Notes under the pieces: model-generated
Seen by the model: only the letters and a program-made list of their open reading frames with translations
Told to the model about the DNA's origin: nothing
The model's database searches: none
Source: an uncultured Corynebacterium sp.
Lineage (GTDB): Bacteria > Actinomycetota > Actinomycetes > Mycobacteriales > Mycobacteriaceae
Reading direction: 5' to 3'
DNA: 8,803 bases
Assembly (NCBI GenBank): GCA_943908385.1
Contig: CALTTF010000074.1
Coordinates: 1 to 8,803 of the forward strand
Program-made: the position numbers and the translations under genes
In this document: piece by piece, positions 1-5,719 of the stretch
Layout: each line of letters begins with the position of its first letter
How positions within the stretch are numbered: the stretch's first letter is position 1

Positions 1-1
1 C

Positions 2-1471
2 GTGGGCGCCGTGGTGACGGTGCTCTCGGCGTGGGCGCCTGCGCGCCGCGCGGGCCGCGTCCAGCCGGTCGAGGCGATGCGCTCGAGCGAGTCCGCCACC
101 CCGCAGCCGCTTGTTGCGCGCACCGTCATGGGCGGGCTGCTGCTCGCCGCGGGCGCCGGGTTCCTCGCCTGGGGCGTGACGTGGGACGACGGTTCGACGA
201 GCCGCCGCGCGCTGCTCATCGGCGCGGCCGCGGTGTTCGTCATCGTCGGTCTCTTCCTCGCCGGCCCCGCGTTGTCGTTGCCTGTGGTCCCGGTCCTGGG
301 CCGGATCATCGGCGCGCCGTTCGGCTCAATCGGCTCGCTCGCGGCGACGAATTCGAAGCGCAATCCGCGCCGCGCCTCGGCGACGGCGTTCGCGCTCATG
401 CTGGGCATCGCGCTGGTCACGGCGTTCGGCATGCTGGGGTCCACGATGGAGCGTTCCGTCGACGATGTCCTGGAAAACGACGTCGACGCGGACATGGTCC
501 TCCAGGGCCCGCAGCTGGGCACGTTCCCCATCCCGAACGACCTGCCGGAACGCGTCAAGGGTGTCGACGGCGTCGGCGAGGTCGTCTCGTACACGCAGGC
601 GCGCGTGACGGTGAACGGGGAATTCGGCAACCAGTTCGGACCGGTCGGAGCCACGGACGTCATCGCGGGGGACCCGGGCAAGCTCGTCGCGCTAAACATG
701 ACAGACGGAAGCTCGTCGCTTAGCGACGGCGGCGTTCTCCTCCCCGCCTCCCTCGCCTCCGAGAAGGGCCTGGCCGTCGGGGACACGGTGACCATCGCCG
801 CGCCCGGGTGGGAGAGTGCGCCGGAGGCGGAGGCCACGGTGACGGGCCTGTTCGAGGACTCCCAGCTCTTCGCGTCCTGGGTCTTATCGCAAAAGACGGT
901 GGAGCAGCTCATGCCGCCGGAGAGCTTCAAGGTGTTGATGGTTGGCGTGAACGGCGACGGGTCGGTCAGCGAGGACGATCTGCGCGCCAACCTCGAGGCG
1001 GCTGTGCACGACGACATCGTGGTGCAGGTCCGCACCCCGGAGGAGCTCGGCGGCGAGGCGCAGCAGATGATCAACCAGATGCTGTACATCCTCTACGCGC
1101 TGCTGTCGCTGGCGGTGGTGATCGCGATCCTGGGCATCATCAACACGCTGACGCTGTCGGTCATCGAGCGCCGGCAGGAGATCGGCATGCTCCGCGCGGT
1201 GGGCACGCAGCGCGTGCAGGTGCGCACCATGATCATTCTGGAGTCCGTCCAGATCGCGGTCTTCGGCGCACTGCTCGGCGTGGCCACGGGTCTGCTGCTC
1301 GGCTGGGCCTTCCTCACGGTGCTGGCGGACCAGGGGCTGGAGAATATCGCCTACCCGTGGACGATGATTGCAGGGATGCTAGCGGGCTCGGTGCTCGTCG
1401 GCATCATTGCCGCGTTGTGGCCGGCGCAGCGGGCCGCGAAGACCCCGCCGCTCGACGCGATCGCGGAATAG
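2..1471 (+). CDS. ABC transporter permease, FtsX/MacB-like, 5'-truncated by window edge
   Basis: This is the C-terminal 489 residues of an integral-membrane permease of the FtsX/MacB superfamily. Such proteins work with a separate cytoplasmic ATPase to move lipids, peptides or drugs, or to transmit force across the membrane. The visible part begins inside the end of a first FtsX domain (PARRAGRVQPVEAMR, about residues 13-27). Two linker membrane helices follow (about 42-60 and 69-95), then a helix near 127-147 and an extracytoplasmic domain of about 200 residues. A second FtsX domain closes the protein, with helices near 360-386, 403-435 and 448-472 and the signature ERRQEIGMLRAVGTQ. The end, AQRAAKTPPLDAIAE, is typical for the family. 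Two FtsX domains imply a full length near 850 aa, so the GTG at position 2 is an internal Val codon and the real start lies outside the window. The ATPase gene is probably upstream, unseen. The substrate cannot be inferred. Confidence 0.9.
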   Translation: MGAVVTVLSAWAPARRAGRVQPVEAMRSSESATPQPLVARTVMGGLLLAAGAGFLAWGVTWDDGSTSRRALLIGAAAVFVIVGLFLAGPALSLPVVPVLGRIIGAPFGSIGSLAATNSKRNPRRASATAFALMLGIALVTAFGMLGSTMERSVDDVLENDVDADMVLQGPQLGTFPIPNDLPERVKGVDGVGEVVSYTQARVTVNGEFGNQFGPVGATDVIAGDPGKLVALNMTDGSSSLSDGGVLLPASLASEKGLAVGDTVTIAAPGWESAPEAEATVTGLFEDSQLFASWVLSQKTVEQLMPPESFKVLMVGVNGDGSVSEDDLRANLEAAVHDDIVVQVRTPEELGGEAQQMINQMLYILYALLSLAVVIAILGIINTLTLSVIERRQEIGMLRAVGTQRVQVRTMIILESVQIAVFGALLGVATGLLLGWAFLTVLADQGLENIAYPWTMIAGMLAGSVLVGIIAALWPAQRAAKTPPLDAIAE

Positions 1472-1492
1472 CGGCGATAGGGGAGGAGCAGG
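1472..1492. other. short convergent intergenic gap
   Basis: Only 21 bases separate the stop codons of the convergent permease and fluC genes. I see no hairpin followed by a T-run on either strand, so transcripts probably end by Rho or run into the opposing gene, giving overlapping 3' ends. Confidence 0.5.
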
Positions 1493-1936
1493 CTAGAACG
1501 CGGGAACGACGCGCAGCCCGTATTTGAGGCCGAACCACGCGGCGACGATGCCGACCGCGCAGGTGACGAGGACATAGCGGGTAAGCGTCCACCACTGCTT
1601 CTTCCGCACCAGCGCGCCCATCTCCTTCGCCATTGTCGACAGCGTGGACACCGCTCCGGCGAATCCGGCGCCGAGGAACGCGGGCCACAGCACCGGCAGG
1701 GCGGCGGAGAAGCCGACGACGGCGGAGCCCACCACATTCGCGGCGAAAGTCCCGGTCCTGCCCGGCAGCAGCGTGCTCAGTGCCGAGCGGGCCATGCCGC
1801 CGAGGAAAGCTCCCGCGCCGACGAGCACGAAGAGCAGGAACACTGTCCGGATTCCGTCGCCGGTGCTCAGTGCTTCGAGCAGGTGGCTGCCGACGACGCC
1901 CTCGGGGCCCTGGTACTGCGGGGTGCGGGGAGTCAC
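1493..1936 (-). CDS. crcB: FluC/CrcB fluoride channel subunit, divergent paralogue (second gene of pair)
   Basis: A 147-aa, four-helix membrane protein of the FluC (CrcB) family, which exports fluoride by passive channel conduction. Family marks are G-x-x-x-R in helix 1-2 (GGMAR, R50), the pore Asn in AANVVG (N67), and the helix-3 break GFAGAVSTLSTM (91-102). That break usually reads TTFSTF. Here the two Phe-box positions are Leu99 and Met102, so this copy cannot line the fluoride path in the normal way. Positive charges cluster in the helix 1-2 and 3-4 loops (R50, R60; RKK near 111), predicting N-out/C-out. A hydrophilic N-tail of about 28 residues is longer than usual. The GTG start is fixed by an anti-16S-complementary AGGAGGTGA (1941-1949) and by a 4-bp overlap with the upstream gene's stop. 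It probably works only as a heterodimer with its neighbour. Family is firm; the subunit role is inferred. Confidence 0.88.
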   Translation of the reverse strand: MTPRTPQYQGPEGVVGSHLLEALSTGDGIRTVFLLFVLVGAGAFLGGMARSALSTLLPGRTGTFAANVVGSAVVGFSAALPVLWPAFLGAGFAGAVSTLSTMAKEMGALVRKKQWWTLTRYVLVTCAVGIVAAWFGLKYGLRVVPAF

Positions 1937-2295
1937 GGTGTCACCTCCTGGGGGCGGTCACGGCGGCGTCGTAAAGCGTCGCCGAGTTCCCATGCTGCGA
2001 GCGCGACGATCATGGTGCCGGCCATGTAGATGAGCGCGATGAAAGCGCTGGACTGCATGGCCAGGAACGACACGGCGGAAAACGTGGTGAAGCCGCCGAT
2101 CATGCCGCGGCCCCAGAACGGGCCCGGGTCGAAGCGGCCCATGAGGAAGCAGCCGATCGCGTTGATGATGAAGATGATGACGATCTCCGACGGCGGCTCC
2201 GGCGCGATCAGCGGGGTGAACGCGAAGCGCGCGAGCGCGCCGAAAGACGCGCCGAAACCGACCGCGAGAGCTTCTTTGAATGCCGTGTTCACCAC
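1933..2295 (-). CDS. crcB: FluC/CrcB fluoride channel subunit (first gene of pair)
   Basis: A 120-aa, four-helix FluC/CrcB protein, the usual length for the family, acting in the cytoplasmic membrane to let fluoride leak out of the cell. Visible marks are GASFGALAR (R23), the pore Asn in FIINAIGCFLMG (N45) and GGFTTFSAVSF (67-77), which keeps the TTFS motif that holds the central Na+ and the first Phe-box residue (F72). The second Phe-box position appears to be Val75, with a Phe two residues later. The C-tail is very basic (RRRR near 110), predicting N-in/C-in, opposite to the partner gene. Two GTG codons (2295 and 2292) could start it. I chose the first because it lies 6 nt after a TACCGT -10 box, as in a leaderless mRNA. 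The gene is co-transcribed with the downstream fluC, overlapping it by 4 bp. Confidence 0.9.
   Translation of the reverse strand: MVNTAFKEALAVGFGASFGALARFAFTPLIAPEPPSEIVIIFIINAIGCFLMGRFDPGPFWGRGMIGGFTTFSAVSFLAMQSSAFIALIYMAGTMIVALAAWELGDALRRRRDRPQEVTP
1941..1949 (-). promoter_or_regulatory. Shine-Dalgarno site of the second fluC gene
   Basis: On the minus strand this reads AGGAGGTGA, a full match to the anti-SD sequence. The AGGAGG core is 7 nt from the GTG start. It lies inside the last codons of the upstream fluC gene (Gln-Glu-Val-Thr), so the two genes are probably translationally coupled. Confidence 0.85.
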
Positions 2296-2301
2296 GCTTT
2301 C

Positions 2302-2307
2302 ACGGTA
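2302..2307 (-). promoter_or_regulatory. -10 box of the fluC operon (leaderless)
   Basis: The minus strand reads TACCGT, then 6 nt, then GTG. No Shine-Dalgarno site precedes the start. The TANNNT -10 and short spacing fit transcription beginning at or next to the start codon. No clear -35 box is seen. Confidence 0.5.
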
Positions 2308-2420
2308 GCCGACGTCATTCGGGGACGCGGAGGCGGGGCGTTACGGCCGCGGAAGCGCTCTATCCGTGGCGGGCGCGCGGAAACCAAGGGAAGATGGGAG
2401 GCGACCGAGCAGCACGCACG

Positions 2421-2426
2421 AAGGAG
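2421..2426 (+). promoter_or_regulatory. Shine-Dalgarno site of pgm
   Basis: AAGGAG lies 7 nt before the ATG at 2434 and decides that start. Unlike most first genes here, pgm must therefore have a leadered transcript. Confidence 0.8.
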
Positions 2427-2433
2427 CGCAACC

Positions 2434-4092
2434 ATGGCACACGAGCGAGCCGGCCAGCCGGCACGTCCCGAGGATCTGATCGACATCGCGGAGGTGGTCA
2501 CCGCCTACTACACGCGCGACATCGACGCGGAGGACCCCGACCAGCAGGTCGCGTTCGGCACGTCCGGCCACCGCGGGTCGAGCCTGGACAACGCGTTCAA
2601 CCAGCAGCACATCTGGGCGACGACGCAGGCGATCGTGGATTACCGCCGCGAGAATTCGATTCAGGGGCCGGTCTACATCGGCCGCGACACGCACGCGCTG
2701 TCCGAACCGGCGATGGTCTCCGCGCTCGAGGTGCTCATCGGCAACGACGTCGCAGTGCTTGTCGACGCCGCGGGGCGCTACACCCCGACCCCCGCCGTGT
2801 CCCACGCGATCCTCGCGCACAATGCGAAGCTGGCCGGCGGTGTGACCGGCACGGACCCGAAGCGCGCCGACGGCATCGTCATCACTCCGTCCCACAATCC
2901 GCCGCGCGACGGCGGCTTCAAGTACAACCCGCCCTCGGGCGGCCCGGCGGACACGGACGCGACGGACTGGATCGCCGCGCGCGCGAACGACTACCTGGCC
3001 AAGGGCCTGGATGGTGTTCGTCGCACCGCCGTCAGCGGCGTGCTGGATGAGCGCGCGGGAAAGCACCCGTTCATGGACACTTACGTCGCGGACCTGCCGA
3101 ATGTCGTGGACATCGGCGCGATCCGGAATGCCGGCGTGCGCATCGGCGCGGACCCGATGGGCGGTGCCAGCGTCGACTACTGGGGAGCGATCGCCGAGGC
3201 GCACAAGCTCGACCTCACGGTGGTGAACCCGGCGGTGGACGCGACGTGGCGGTTCATGACGCTGGACACCGACGGCAAGATCCGCATGGACTGCTCCTCG
3301 CCGAACTCGATGGCCAGCTTGGTGGCCAACCGCGATGAATACGACATCGCGACGGGCAATGACGCGGACGCGGACCGCCACGGCATCGTCACCCCGGACG
3401 CGGGGCTGATGAACCCGAACCACTACCTGGCCGTGGCCATCGAGTACCTGTTCACCCACCGCGACGGCTGGGGCGCCGATACCGCCGTGGGCAAGACGCT
3501 CGTGTCGTCGTCGATGATCGACCGCGTGGTGGCATCGCTGGGCAAAAAACTCGTCGAGGTGCCCGTCGGCTTCAAGTGGTTCGTGCCGGGGCTTATCGAC
3601 GGCGCGGTCGGCTTCGGCGGCGAAGAATCCGCCGGCGCGTCTTTCCTGCGCACAAACGGCACTGTCTGGTCGACCGACAAGGACGGCCTGATCATGGACC
3701 TGCTCGCCGCCGAGATCACCGCGGTGACGGGCAAGACCCCGTCGCAGCGCTACGCGGAACTGGAACAGGAATTCGGCGCACCGGTCTACGCCCGCACCGA
3801 CGCCGAGGCCAACCGCGAGCAGAAGGCGACGCTGAAGAAGCTCTCTCCGGACCAGGTCACAGCCACCACGCTGGCGGGCGACCCGATCACCGCGAAGCTC
3901 ACCGAAGCGCCCGGCAACGGCGCGGCCATCGGCGGACTGAAGGTCACCACCGACAACGCCTGGTTCGCCGCGCGCCCGTCCGGCACGGAAGATAAATACA
4001 AGATCTACGCCGAATCATTCAACGGCGAAGAGCACCTGAAGCAGGTGCAAAAGGAAGCCCAAGAGCTGGTCACTTCGGTGCTCGGCGAATAA
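2434..4092 (+). CDS. pgm: phosphoglucomutase (alpha-D-glucose-1-phosphate / glucose-6-phosphate)
   Basis: A 552-aa cytoplasmic enzyme that interconverts glucose-1-phosphate and glucose-6-phosphate. It links glycolysis with glycogen, trehalose and nucleotide-sugar synthesis for the cell envelope. All four active-site signatures of the alpha-D-phosphohexomutase family are present in order: the phosphoserine loop TPSHNPP (S153), the Mg2+ loop DADADRHG (D310, D312, D314), the sugar loop GGEESAG (395-401) and the phosphate loop RPSGTEDKYKIY (from R514). The length matches the E. coli Pgm type (about 546 aa) rather than the shorter ManB/GlmM type. The early AFGTSGHRG motif is also typical of Pgm. 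The ATG is supported by AAGGAG 7 nt upstream. It stands as a single gene, divergent from fluC and followed by 78 bp before a separate promoter. Nothing in it looks broken. Confidence 0.97.
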   Translation: MAHERAGQPARPEDLIDIAEVVTAYYTRDIDAEDPDQQVAFGTSGHRGSSLDNAFNQQHIWATTQAIVDYRRENSIQGPVYIGRDTHALSEPAMVSALEVLIGNDVAVLVDAAGRYTPTPAVSHAILAHNAKLAGGVTGTDPKRADGIVITPSHNPPRDGGFKYNPPSGGPADTDATDWIAARANDYLAKGLDGVRRTAVSGVLDERAGKHPFMDTYVADLPNVVDIGAIRNAGVRIGADPMGGASVDYWGAIAEAHKLDLTVVNPAVDATWRFMTLDTDGKIRMDCSSPNSMASLVANRDEYDIATGNDADADRHGIVTPDAGLMNPNHYLAVAIEYLFTHRDGWGADTAVGKTLVSSSMIDRVVASLGKKLVEVPVGFKWFVPGLIDGAVGFGGEESAGASFLRTNGTVWSTDKDGLIMDLLAAEITAVTGKTPSQRYAELEQEFGAPVYARTDAEANREQKATLKKLSPDQVTATTLAGDPITAKLTEAPGNGAAIGGLKVTTDNAWFAARPSGTEDKYKIYAESFNGEEHLKQVQKEAQELVTSVLGE

Positions 4093-4157
4093 GAATCCGC
4101 CGCCTGGGGTGACAGAAACCTCACCGCGCGAAACTTCTCGGCGCCACACCCATCGAC

Positions 4158-4163
4158 TAAGGT
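4158..4163 (+). promoter_or_regulatory. -10 box of the mauE-like gene (leaderless)
   Basis: TAAGGT ends 7 nt before the GTG at 4171, and no ribosome-binding site lies between. This fits a leaderless transcript. A -35 box is not recognisable. Confidence 0.6.
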
Positions 4164-4170
4164 CGTTGAG

Positions 4171-4692
4171 GTGGCAAATACACGAGATGTGCAGGTGGCA
4201 GAGCCCGATACCCGGGATAGCGGGGAGTCGGGGGCAGGGGAGACGTCGACAAGCGAACGCGTGCTCGACGTGCTCTCCGCGCTCGCGCGCTTCGGGCTCG
4301 CCGCGATGTGGATTGTCTCGGGCGCGTCGAAGCTCGGCAAGCACATGACCGTGGCGCGGAGCATTGAAGCGTACGAGATCTTCACCCCGTACTGGTCCGG
4401 CCTGCTGGCGAACCTCATCGGCCCGCTCGAGCTCGCCGGCGGCCTGATCCTGCTGCTGGGCATCAAGATTCGCCCCGCTGGCTGGGTGTCGTTCGGCGTG
4501 CTCGTCCTCTTCGTCATCGGCCTCACGTCCGCGTATGCCCGCGGGCTGCAGATCGACTGCGGCTGCTTCGCGCCCGACCCGGAGAACTCCGGCGGCGACC
4601 TGCTGTGGGCCATCCTCCGCGACATCGGCCTGATCGCCGTGACGCTGTTCATGATCTACCGCCCGTTTAAGAAATTCGCGCTGTACCCGTAG
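4171..4692 (+). CDS. MauE/DoxX-like membrane redox protein
   Basis: A 173-aa protein with a hydrophilic acidic N-tail (1-30) and four predicted membrane helices (about 34-53, 77-97, 103-123, 145-163), the layout of the MauE/DoxX family. A CxC pair (Cys130-Gly-Cys132, in IDCGCFAP) sits just after helix 3, as in MauE proteins, and suggests thiol-disulfide exchange at the membrane face. Other family-like features are the helix-1 motif WIVSGASKL and GPLELAGGLILLLG in helix 2. MauE was named from methylamine-dehydrogenase maturation, but no mau genes are present here. The next gene encodes a membrane-anchored DsbA-like protein, so I infer a redox-partner role like that of DsbB or VKOR. The GTG start is chosen for its -10 spacing. 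Family is likely; partner and direction of electron flow are inference. Confidence 0.8.
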   Translation: MANTRDVQVAEPDTRDSGESGAGETSTSERVLDVLSALARFGLAAMWIVSGASKLGKHMTVARSIEAYEIFTPYWSGLLANLIGPLELAGGLILLLGIKIRPAGWVSFGVLVLFVIGLTSAYARGLQIDCGCFAPDPENSGGDLLWAILRDIGLIAVTLFMIYRPFKKFALYP

Positions 4693-4726
4693 ACTTACCT
4701 GCTGAAACAGCTTGACCCCCAATTCA

Positions 4727-4732
4727 TAAGGT
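4727..4732 (+). promoter_or_regulatory. -10 box and/or ribosome-binding site of the dsbA-like gene
   Basis: TAAGGT ends 8 nt before the GTG at 4741, so it could be a -10 box for a leaderless mRNA. The overlapping AGGTGA (4729-4734) is also a reasonable Shine-Dalgarno site at 6 nt, for a transcript read through from the mauE-like gene. A TTGACC at 4712-4717 is too close to serve as its -35. Confidence 0.45.
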
Positions 4733-4740
4733 GATGCACT

Positions 4741-5505
4741 GTGACTTCCTCTTCTAAGTCGAACACCAAGGGTTCCACCAAGGTGTCCAACCCCAACTCG
4801 ACCGGCGGCAAAGGCTTCCTGTGGGCGCTTCTCGCCCTGGTCATCGTCGGCGCGCTGGTGATCGGCCTGATCGTCTACAACGGCCGCGGCGCGCAGGCCG
4901 ACCGCATCGCCGAGAACGTCGAGCCCGTCGACGGGGTGAACATGGAGCTCAGCGACAACGCCATCACCCTGTCCGGCGAGAACAGCGACGGCGCGAAGGA
5001 AGCCTCCATCTACGAGGACTTCGCCTGCAGCTACTGCGCTGACCTGGCGAAGAAGACCGACGCGGAGATGCTGGAGAAGATCAAGGCCGGCGAGGTCAAG
5101 GTCCACATCCGCCCGATGGTCTTCCTCGACGGCACCGGCGAGCAGCACAAGGTCGGCCACTCCACGAACACTCTGGCCGCTGTCCTCGCGCTCGCCGACA
5201 AGGGCGAGACCGAGGCGTACTGGAACCTGCGCAAGGCCCTCCTCGAGGAGCAGGAGAGCCTGTACGGCAGCGCCGACCCGGAGAAGCTCGCCGACCTCGC
5301 GAAGGGCTTCGGCGCTTCCGGTGACGCTGTCGACGCGATCCGCAACGGCGACTACGTCGATCAGGCAAAGGAGCTCGGCGAGGCCAACGAGAAGGACCTC
5401 GTGGACAAGACCGGCGAGCTTTCCTCCCCGCGCGTGCTTGTCGACGGCAAGGACGTCGAGTCCAACCCCCTCGAGAACTGGCTCGACGACCTTCTCGCTA
5501 GCTAA
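4741..5505 (+). CDS. DsbA-like thioredoxin-fold protein, N-terminal membrane anchor
   Basis: A 254-aa thiol-disulfide oxidoreductase of the DsbA family. It has a Ser/Thr/Lys-rich cytoplasmic tail (1-25), one membrane helix (about 26-46) without a signal-peptidase or lipobox site, a short linker, and an extracytoplasmic thioredoxin-fold domain. The catalytic motif is CSYC (Cys96-Cys99) after YEDFA. An inserted helical region follows (about 135-215), then SSPRVLVDG with the expected cis-Pro near the C-terminus. Such proteins insert or shuffle disulfides in exported proteins, and in actinobacteria they help fold secreted and surface proteins. The gene starts with GTG, 48 bp after the mauE-like gene in the same direction, and the two may act together. 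A hairpin lies just after its stop. The DsbA fold is firm; oxidase versus reductase direction is not visible. Confidence 0.88.
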   Translation: MTSSSKSNTKGSTKVSNPNSTGGKGFLWALLALVIVGALVIGLIVYNGRGAQADRIAENVEPVDGVNMELSDNAITLSGENSDGAKEASIYEDFACSYCADLAKKTDAEMLEKIKAGEVKVHIRPMVFLDGTGEQHKVGHSTNTLAAVLALADKGETEAYWNLRKALLEEQESLYGSADPEKLADLAKGFGASGDAVDAIRNGDYVDQAKELGEANEKDLVDKTGELSSPRVLVDGKDVESNPLENWLDDLLAS

Positions 5506-5517
5506 AATTCACTGGTA

Positions 5518-5540
5518 GCGGGCGATTTTGGCTCGCCCGC
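5518..5540 (+). terminator. hairpin downstream of the dsbA-like gene
   Basis: GCGGGCGA (5518-5525) and TCGCCCGC (5533-5540) form a perfect 8-bp GC-rich stem with a 7-nt loop, TTTTGGC, 12 nt after the stop codon. No T-run follows, so it may be a weak or Rho-assisted terminator or a 3'-end stabiliser. The loop and stem also contain the -35 box of the tRNA promoter. Confidence 0.5.
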
Positions 5541-5556
5541 ACCCACGGTGTATATT
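5528..5556 (+). promoter_or_regulatory. promoter of tRNA-Ala
   Basis: TTGGCT (5528-5533), a 17-bp spacer and TATATT (5551-5556) make the best sigma-70-type promoter in the window. Transcription would start near 5563, leaving about 30 nt of 5' leader for RNase P to remove. Confidence 0.75.
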
Positions 5557-5592
5557 TATCGAAGTCGCTTCACGGAGATCCGCTGAAGCAAC

Positions 5593-5668
5593 GGGGCTAT
5601 GGCGCAGTTGGTAGCGCACCACACTGGCAGTGTGGGGGTCACGGGTTCGAATCCCGTTAGCTCCACCA
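5593..5668 (+). tRNA. tRNA-Ala, anticodon GGC
   Basis: A complete 76-nt tRNA. The 7-bp acceptor stem is GGGGCTA with TAGCTCC (5593-5599, 5658-5664). The D arm is GCGC / GCGC. The anticodon stem CCACA / TGTGG encloses loop CTGGCAG with anticodon GGC at 5626-5628, reading GCC and GCU. The T arm is ACGGG-TTCGAAT-CCCGT. The discriminator is A, and CCA is encoded. The third acceptor pair is G-U (G3:U70), the classic identity element for alanyl-tRNA synthetase, which confirms the assignment independently of the anticodon. Confidence 0.97.
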
Positions 5669-5676
5669 AATAGCAG

Positions 5677-5704
5677 ACCCAGCCGTGATCGCGGCTGGGT
5701 TTTT
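5677..5704 (+). terminator. intrinsic terminator of tRNA-Ala
   Basis: ACCCAGCCG (5677-5685) pairs with CGGCTGGGT (5692-5700) around a 6-nt loop, followed at once by a T-run (5700-5704). It lies 8 nt after the tRNA. It may also help end the convergent lipoprotein transcript, but the T-tract on that strand is poor. Confidence 0.85.
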
Positions 5705-5719
5705 CGCTGCCCGGGGGCG

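Larger units (their letters stand above)
2296..2433. other. divergent intergenic region fluC / pgm
   Basis: These 138 bases separate the divergent fluC operon and pgm. They hold the fluC -10 box and the pgm ribosome-binding site. No convincing TANNNT promoter for pgm was found; the best near-matches, TACGGC and TATCCG around 2342-2366, each lack the final T. There is no fluoride-riboswitch-like structure on the fluC side. Confidence 0.5.

Noticed and set aside
2341..3459. Long antisense open frame of 372 codons over pgm
   Set aside because: It lies opposite a clearly intact pgm, is made of Arg/Val/Asp/His-rich low-information sequence, and is a by-product of high-GC codon bias.
4108..4125. 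GGTGA...TCACC inverted repeat after pgm as a terminator
   Set aside because: Only 5 bp of stem with an 8-nt loop and no T-run; too weak to call.
4701..4711. GCTG-AAA-CAGC hairpin between the mauE-like gene and dsbA
   Set aside because: A 4-bp stem with a 3-nt loop occurs by chance often and has no T-run.
4015..5160. Antisense open frame of 381 codons across the end of pgm, the mauE-like gene and dsbA
   Set aside because: It spans three real genes and an intergenic region, has no recognisable motif or start signal, and reflects GC bias.
5593..5668. tRNA-Ala as a phage or island attachment site
   Set aside because: No second copy of the tRNA 3' end, integrase or mobile gene is seen in the window; the low-GC lipoprotein alone is not enough.
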